Below are positions 1 through 5,066 of a DNA stretch of 5,066 nt, piece by piece. The notes under the pieces were generated by a model. The model worked only from the letters and a program-made list of their open reading frames with translations. It ran no database searches and was not told the DNA's origin. Both the position numbers and the translations under genes were made by a program. Within the stretch, counting starts at the first letter, position 1, and each line of letters begins with the position of its first letter. Source of the stretch: Accumulibacter sp. (GTDB taxonomy: Bacteria > Pseudomonadota > Gammaproteobacteria > Burkholderiales > Rhodocyclaceae); NCBI GenBank assembly GCA_003538495.1, contig DPSD01000527.1:1-5066 (forward strand). The letters are read 5' to 3'.

Positions 1-1303
1 GGTAGAGTCGCTGCGGGTCGGCCCGGGAAAAGCCGGCGTTGCGGTCCGGGCTCCATTGCATCGGCGTGCGCACGCCGTTGCGGTCGCCGAGATAGATGTT
101 GTCGCCCATGCCGATTTCGTCGCCGTAGTAGAGCACCGGCGACCCCGGCAGGGTCAGAATCAGGAAGGTCACCAGCTCGATCTTGTGGCGGTTGTTGTCC
201 ATCAGCGGCGCCAGGCGGCGGCGGATGCCTACGTTTACCCGCATCCGCGGGTCGGACGCGTACGTCTGGTACATGTAGTCGCGTTCGCGCTGGGTGACCA
301 TTTCCAGCGTCAGCTCGTCGTGGTTGCGCAGGAAGATCGCCCACTGGCAGTTGTCGGGGATCTCCGGCGTCTGGTTCATGATCTCGATGATCGGATGACG
401 CTCCTCCTGGGCGACGGCCATGAAGATCCGTGGCATCACCGGGAAGTTGTAGGCCATGTGGCACTCGTCGCCGTCGCCGAAGTACTCGCGCACGTCTTCC
501 GGCCACATGTTGGCCTCGGCGAGCAGCATGCGGTTCTGGTAGCGCGAGTCGATCACCGCGCGAATCTGCTTGATGACCTCGTGCGTCTCGGGCACGTTTT
601 CGTTGTTCGTTCCCTCGCGAACGCAGAGGTAGGGGATGGCGTCCAGGCGCAGGCCATCGACGCCCAGGTCAAGCCAGAAGCGCATGATGCGGATCACCGC
701 TTTGACGACTTCCGGGTTGTTGTGGTTGAGGTCCGGCTGGTGCGAGAAGAAACGGTGCCAGTAGTAGGCGCCAGCGACCTCGTCCCAGGCCCAGTTCGAC
801 TTCTCGGTGTCGGTGAAGATGATCCGCGTTTCCGGAAACTTCTTGTCGGTATCCGACCACACGTAGAAATCGCGCTTCTTCGACCCGGCCGGGGCTCGCC
901 TTGCCGCCTGAAACCAGGGATGCTGGTCGGAAGTGTGGTTGATGACCAGCTCGGTGATTACCCGCAGCCCGCGGCGGTGCGCTTCGCGGATGAAAACGCG
1001 CGCGTCGTTGCGGTTGCCGTAGTCGGGGCTGACGTTGCGGTAGTCGGAAATGTCGTAGCCGTCATCGCGCATCGGCGACGGATAGAAGGGCAGCAGCCAG
1101 AGCGTGTTGACGCCGAGATCCTGGATGTAATCGAGTTTCTCGGTCAGCCCCCTGAAATCGCCGATGCCGTCATCGCCGCTGTCCTTGAATGCCTTGACGT
1201 GCAGTTCGTAGATAATCGCATCCTTGTACCACAGGGGGTCGTTTTCCCAGGTCAGCTCGGCCGCAGCCGCGGCTTGATGTAGCGAATCGGTGGCCTTGTG
1301 CAT
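1..1303 (-). CDS. treS: Trehalose synthase (maltose alpha-D-glucosyltransferase), N-terminal 434 residues, truncated by window edge
   Basis: GH13-family enzyme that isomerises maltose and trehalose in the cytoplasm. Translation opens [10 protein letters not shown] and gives 434 codons before the edge. The family hallmarks are in order: [15 protein letters not shown] (25-39), which opens the barrel; [15 protein letters not shown] (118-132); [13 protein letters not shown] with nucleophile Asp221 (214-226); [12 protein letters not shown] with acid/base Glu263 (260-271); and [13 protein letters not shown] with Asp329 (324-336). The Asp-Glu spacing of 42 residues matches what I recall for characterised mycobacterial TreS. 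The [14 protein letters not shown] and AEANMWPED motifs separate it from GlgE, TreZ and ordinary amylases. Stand-alone TreS is about 550-600 residues; many proteobacterial forms of about 1100 carry a C-terminal maltokinase (Pep2), which cannot be judged here. The start is chosen at the second of two adjacent ATGs (1306 and 1303), five bases after a GGAGG. An in-frame TGA at 1318-1316 rules out a longer N-terminus beyond a third ATG at 1315. It lies downstream of glgB on the same strand. Confidence 0.96.
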   Translation of the reverse strand, partial: MHKATDSLHQAAAAAELTWENDPLWYKDAIIYELHVKAFKDSGDDGIGDFRGLTEKLDYIQDLGVNTLWLLPFYPSPMRDDGYDISDYRNVSPDYGNRNDARVFIREAHRRGLRVITELVINHTSDQHPWFQAARRAPAGSKKRDFYVWSDTDKKFPETRIIFTDTEKSNWAWDEVAGAYYWHRFFSHQPDLNHNNPEVVKAVIRIMRFWLDLGVDGLRLDAIPYLCVREGTNNENVPETHEVIKQIRAVIDSRYQNRMLLAEANMWPEDVREYFGDGDECHMAYNFPVMPRIFMAVAQEERHPIIEIMNQTPEIPDNCQWAIFLRNHDELTLEMVTQRERDYMYQTYASDPRMRVNVGIRRRLAPLMDNNRHKIELVTFLILTLPGSPVLYYGDEIGMGDNIYLGDRNGVRTPMQWSPDRNAGFSRADPQRLY

Positions 1304-1475
1304 CATTTCCTCCATTCAAAGGAAGTAGTCGAAGTTGTTTTCTCGGGATGTCGGGGAAAGCGGTCGTCGAAAAGCTGTGCAGGTGGATGGCCGGCGGCCT
1401 GCTGCCGGCGTGTTTCCCAGGCCGTGACGGCCGCATCGGCCGGTCGCCAGGCAGCCACCGGGAACGCGTCGGTGT
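1304..1475 (-). other. glgB-treS spacer (172 nt) with an open 59-codon frame and GC-rich hairpins
   Basis: No recognised gene lies between the glgB stop and the treS start. The minus strand does hold an unbroken frame of 59 codons from a GTG at 1482, overlapping the glgB stop, to a TGA at 1305-1303. That TGA overlaps the treS ATG at 1306 as ATGA. The first half has GC-rich third positions like the neighbouring genes; the second half does not. The product would be small and polar with no motif I recognise, and the upstream Shine-Dalgarno is weak. Two short inverted repeats are also present: GCCGGC at 1390-1395 against 1404-1409 (8-nt loop), and GGCCG/CGGCC at 1420-1432 (3-nt loop). Neither is followed by a T tract, so I do not call a terminator. 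glgB and treS are plausibly one transcript, and I see no convincing promoter here. Confidence 0.5.
1309..1313 (-). promoter_or_regulatory. Ribosome binding site of treS
   Basis: The minus strand reads GGAGG here, a strong Shine-Dalgarno core. It is five bases before the ATG at 1303 and only two before the ATG at 1306, so 1303 is the better start. A third in-frame ATG at 1315 would overlap the GGAGG itself and is unlikely to be used. Confidence 0.75.
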
Positions 1476-3406
<1,931 letters not shown>

Positions 3407-3410
<4 letters not shown>

Positions 3411-4339
3411 TGCGTTGCTCCGGTTTGCTGCGTGGCGCCCTGCACGGCGAGCTGCAGAGGCGGGCTCGACCCGTCCTTGCCCTGGCCGGGATAGACGGTG
3501 AGGTGCGGGAAAGGAATCTCGATGCCGGCGGCGTCGAAAGCGCACTTGAGGCGACGCAGGTACTCGCGGCGGACGCCCCACTGCTCGATCGCAGCAACCT
3601 TGAACCGGCAGCGCAGAATCACCGCCGAATCGGCCCAGGAATCGACGCCGACAATTTCGATGTCGTCGATGATCTTCGTTCCGAATAGCGGATCGGCGCG
3701 CAACTCGGCGCCGACCTGGCGCATCACCTCGAGCGCCTGATCAACGTTCTCGCGGTAGGCGACGCCAGCGTCCACTACCGCGAAGGCGAAGCCGCGGGTC
3801 TTGTTGGTTACCGTGGTGATGCTGCCGTTGGGGACGAAGTGCACGTGTCCGTCGTAGTCGCGCATGCGCACGTAACGCAGGGTGATCTCCTCGACCAGTC
3901 CGCCCTTGCCGCCGGCTTCGACGACATCGCCCTGGCGAATCTGGTTTTCGAGCAGCAGAAAGAAGCCCGAAAAGTAGTCCTTGACCAGGCTCTGCGCACC
4001 AAAGCCGACGGCCAGGCCGACGACGCCGGCGGCGCCGAGAATCGGCGCCACGGAAACGCCGACTTCGGCAAGCACCAGGATGCCGGTGACCAGCGAAATG
4101 AGCACCGAGGCAGCGTAGCGGAAGACGCGGCCCAGAGTGGCGACCCGTTTCACCTCCTCGCCATCGTCGATGCTGCGACTGATATAAATGCGGAAGCTGG
4201 CGATCAGCTTGTGCGAGAAGTTCACGGCAACCCAGGCCATGACGATGATCAGCGCAATGCGCAGCGTCGACGCGGCGGCCGGCGAGAGCTGCTGGCTGAA
4301 GGAAAGCAGTTGGTCAAGCATCGGTTTGTCTATTCCCAT
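3407..4339 (-). CDS. MscS-family mechanosensitive ion channel, 310 aa
   Basis: Inner-membrane channel of the small-conductance mechanosensitive family, which opens under membrane tension and releases solutes on hypo-osmotic shock. Three hydrophobic segments are visible: about 24-47, 72-95 and 97-131. The third is the pore helix, with the Gly/Ala packing pattern ILGAAGVVGLAVGFGAQSL (100-118), then DYFSGFFLLLENQIRQGD (121-138), typical of YkuT-like and other short MscS proteins. The soluble part follows: the beta domain at about 135-185, including VRMRDYDGHVHFVPNG (157-172), and the alpha/beta domain to about 285. A polar Gln/Thr-rich tail ends the protein. Length is close to E. coli MscS (286). 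No signal peptide is seen. The start is uncertain: the ATG at 4339 has no clear Shine-Dalgarno, and the ATG at 4321 (304 aa) has only a weak GGGA upstream. It is first of the minus-strand cluster and overlaps glgB by four bases. I give no symbol because orthology to a particular E. coli paralogue cannot be settled. Confidence 0.93.
3418..3423 (-). promoter_or_regulatory. Ribosome binding site of glgB inside the mscS-like gene
   Basis: The minus strand reads CCGGAG, seven bases before the glgB ATG at 3410. It lies within the last codons of the channel gene. Together with the ATGA stop/start overlap, this supports the 3410 start and suggests that glgB translation is coupled to the channel gene. 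Confidence 0.6.
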
Positions 4340-4391
4340 CTGGAGGTCGAACGGTGGGCCAAAAGAAACCCCTTGTATTAAACGTTGAAGA

Positions 4392-4417
4392 CTAATAGTA
4401 TTGCACACAAATATTAG
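4392..4417. promoter_or_regulatory. Candidate operator: 26-bp imperfect inverted repeat
   Basis: The outer arms CTAATA (4392-4397) and TATTAG (4412-4417) are perfect inverted copies. Further matching pairs inside bring the symmetry to 9 of 13 positions. Nested within, one base off the same centre, is TTGCACACAA (4401-4410), a TTG-N4-CAA arrangement resembling the core of some MarR-family boxes. The position, just upstream of marR and in the shared control region, suits autoregulation and regulation of the divergent cluster. No protein binding can be shown from sequence, and AT-rich DNA yields such symmetry by chance. Confidence 0.35.
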
Positions 4418-4428
4418 GCAAGCAACCT

Positions 4429-4432
4429 GAGG
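4429..4432 (+). promoter_or_regulatory. Ribosome binding site of marR
   Basis: GAGG lies nine bases before the ATG at 4442 and six before an in-frame GTG at 4439. The site supports translation starting here but does not decide between the two adjacent start codons. I favour ATG; the choice changes the protein by one residue. Confidence 0.55.
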
Positions 4433-4441
4433 ACTGGCGTG

Positions 4442-4981
4442 ATGACGAACCGAGCTAAGCTGGGCAACGAAGGCGACGTGCCGCAGAAGGTCTCCGGGAA
4501 TCGGAACGATGCGGCCGCGCCGGTTCGGGAACACGCGGATGAAACCTTTGGCACGCTGCTGCAGCTGGTGCGTGCGGTTCAGACCGGCATGCAGAATATC
4601 GACGACACCCATGGGTTGAGCGGCTCGCAGCTCTGGGCCCTGTGGCAGATCTCGGCGCAACCGGGCCTGCGCGTCTCGGGGTTGGCGAAGGCGCTGCAGA
4701 TCAAGCCGTCGACCGCCAGCAATCTGCTCGACAAGCTCGAACTGCGCCAGCTGGTGCGCCGGGAAAGACGCGACGCCGACAACCGGGTGGTCTGTATCTG
4801 GCTTACGGAACAGGGCGTCGGCCTGGTCAAGGACATCCCCGGCCCGCTGCAGGGCCGGCTGCGCAGCGCACTGGAGGCCATGCCGGCGGCCACTCTGACG
4901 AGCTTGCAGCAGGGGATGACCACGCTGCTGCAGCTGATGGGCGCGTCGGGGCGTCTGAACGTCGCAAGCGCAAAAAGCTGA
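4442..4981 (+). CDS. MarR-family winged helix-turn-helix transcriptional regulator, 179 aa
   Basis: DNA-binding regulator that usually acts as a homodimer and releases DNA when a small ligand binds or a cysteine is oxidised. The MarR pattern is clear: a helix at about 32-56 (dimerisation), LSGSQLWALWQISAQPGLRV (59-78), then the helix-turn-helix GLAKALQIKPSTASNLLDKLE (80-100) with recognition helix from about 88. The wing follows at RRERRDADNRVVCIWLT (106-122), with the family's D-x-R arginine in DADNR (111-115), then C-terminal helices completing the dimer interface. The first 30 or so residues are a polar, probably disordered extension not common in the family. There is one cysteine, Cys118, in the wing, not at the N-terminal sensing position of OhrR. 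The ligand is not predictable. It is transcribed away from the mscS-glgB-treS cluster across a 102-nt interval, so autoregulation and control of the cluster are plausible but inferred. The start could equally be the GTG at 4439. Confidence 0.93.
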   Translation: MTNRAKLGNEGDVPQKVSGNRNDAAAPVREHADETFGTLLQLVRAVQTGMQNIDDTHGLSGSQLWALWQISAQPGLRVSGLAKALQIKPSTASNLLDKLELRQLVRRERRDADNRVVCIWLTEQGVGLVKDIPGPLQGRLRSALEAMPAATLTSLQQGMTTLLQLMGASGRLNVASAKS

Positions 4982-4984
4982 AAG

Positions 4985-5001
4985 ACCGGCGTTCAGCCGG
5001 T
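4985..5001. terminator. Short hairpin after marR, possible weak terminator
   Basis: ACCGGC (4985-4990) and GCCGGT (4996-5001) form a perfect 6-bp GC-rich stem with a 5-nt loop, beginning four bases after the marR stop. On the plus strand no T run follows, so it is a poor intrinsic terminator for marR. On the minus strand it is followed by CTTTCAGCTTTTT, so it could better stop transcription arriving from the right. Function is uncertain. Confidence 0.35.
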
Positions 5002-5040
5002 GCAACGACATGGCCGACATGCGGCAGGCGTCGGCCGCCG

Positions 5041-5066
5041 CGCCCCCCCGCCCCCCCCCCCCTCCC
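5041..5066. repeat. C-homopolymer low-complexity tail at the window end
   Basis: Of the last 26 bases, 23 are C, including runs of 7 and 12, interrupted by two G and one T. Nothing like it occurs elsewhere in the window. A C run at the end of a contig is typical of sequencing or assembly artefact, for instance dark-cycle poly-G reads on the opposite strand. It should not be treated as genuine genomic sequence without read support. Between the marR hairpin and this tail (5002-5040) I see no supportable feature. Confidence 0.85.

Larger units (their letters stand above)
4340..4441. promoter_or_regulatory. Divergent promoter region between the mscS-like gene and marR
   Basis: This 102-nt non-coding interval separates two genes pointing apart, so it should carry a promoter for each. 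Its middle (about 4370-4420) is clearly AT-rich against the GC-rich surroundings. For the minus strand, TTTAAT (4382-4377) matches five of six -10 positions but lacks a good -35. For the plus strand, TTGTAT (4373-4378) and TAGTAT (4396-4401) are 17 bases apart, but both are weak matches. The existence of a control region is well supported by layout; the individual promoter elements are not. Confidence 0.55.

Noticed and set aside
56..1282. 408-codon open frame on the plus strand opposite treS
   Set aside because: It is antisense to a clear trehalose synthase, is very rich in Val, Ala, Asp and His, and has no recognisable motif. Long antisense frames are expected opposite GC-rich genes.
1390..1432. 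GC-rich inverted repeats in the glgB-treS spacer as a rho-independent terminator
   Set aside because: The stems are only 5-6 bp and neither is followed by a T tract on the minus strand. In this GC-rich DNA they are probably incidental.
3411..3581. Upstream extension of glgB by 57 codons to an ATG at 3581
   Set aside because: It would read through most of the mscS-like C-terminus in another frame. The residues are Arg/Pro-rich and unlike GlgB, and the ATG at 3410 has both a ribosome site and a stop/start overlap.
4340..5020. Upstream extension of the mscS-like gene to an ATG at 5020 (537 codons)
   Set aside because: It would run antisense through the whole marR gene and the promoter region. 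The MscS-like part begins only after 4339.
5010..5066. Possible new gene start at the ATG at 5010
   Set aside because: No ribosome site precedes it, and after about ten codons the frame enters the suspect C homopolymer.

Overview
The window looks like a short contig from a GC-rich Gram-negative bacterium. I lean towards a betaproteobacterium of the Rhodocyclaceae/Accumulibacter type, because of the GC-rich third codon positions and the glycogen/trehalose gene set. That placement is inference only; there is no rRNA or other phylogenetic marker. The left edge cuts through a gene. The right edge runs into a C homopolymer that is probably an assembly or sequencing artefact.

Layout, right to left on the minus strand. 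A MscS-family mechanosensitive channel gene (3407-4339) overlaps the start of a complete glycogen branching enzyme gene, glgB (1476-3410), by the four bases ATGA. A 172-nt spacer follows, and then the first 434 codons of trehalose synthase, treS (1-1303, running off the left edge). On the plus strand, divergent from this cluster, is a MarR-family winged-helix regulator (4442-4981). The AT-rich 102-nt interval between the mscS-like gene and marR (4340-4441) should hold both promoters. It contains a 26-bp imperfect inverted repeat (4392-4417), a candidate operator.

How the genes fit together. TreS interconverts trehalose and maltose. In the GlgE pathway, maltose is phosphorylated by maltokinase, polymerised by GlgE into an alpha-1,4-glucan, and branched by GlgB. 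Only treS and glgB are visible here; maltokinase (often fused to TreS) and glgE would have to lie beyond the left edge. An MscS-like channel at the head of the same transcript suggests that osmotic release and compatible-solute/glucan metabolism are co-expressed, with the divergent MarR protein as a possible regulator. This is inference from gene order.

The individual proteins are all recognisable members of known families with intact key residues. I see no clearly new system, CRISPR array, mobile element, tRNA or rRNA. The points most worth a second look are the mscS-glgB translational coupling, an unbroken 59-codon frame that exactly bridges glgB and treS, the candidate MarR operator, and the artefactual-looking right end.
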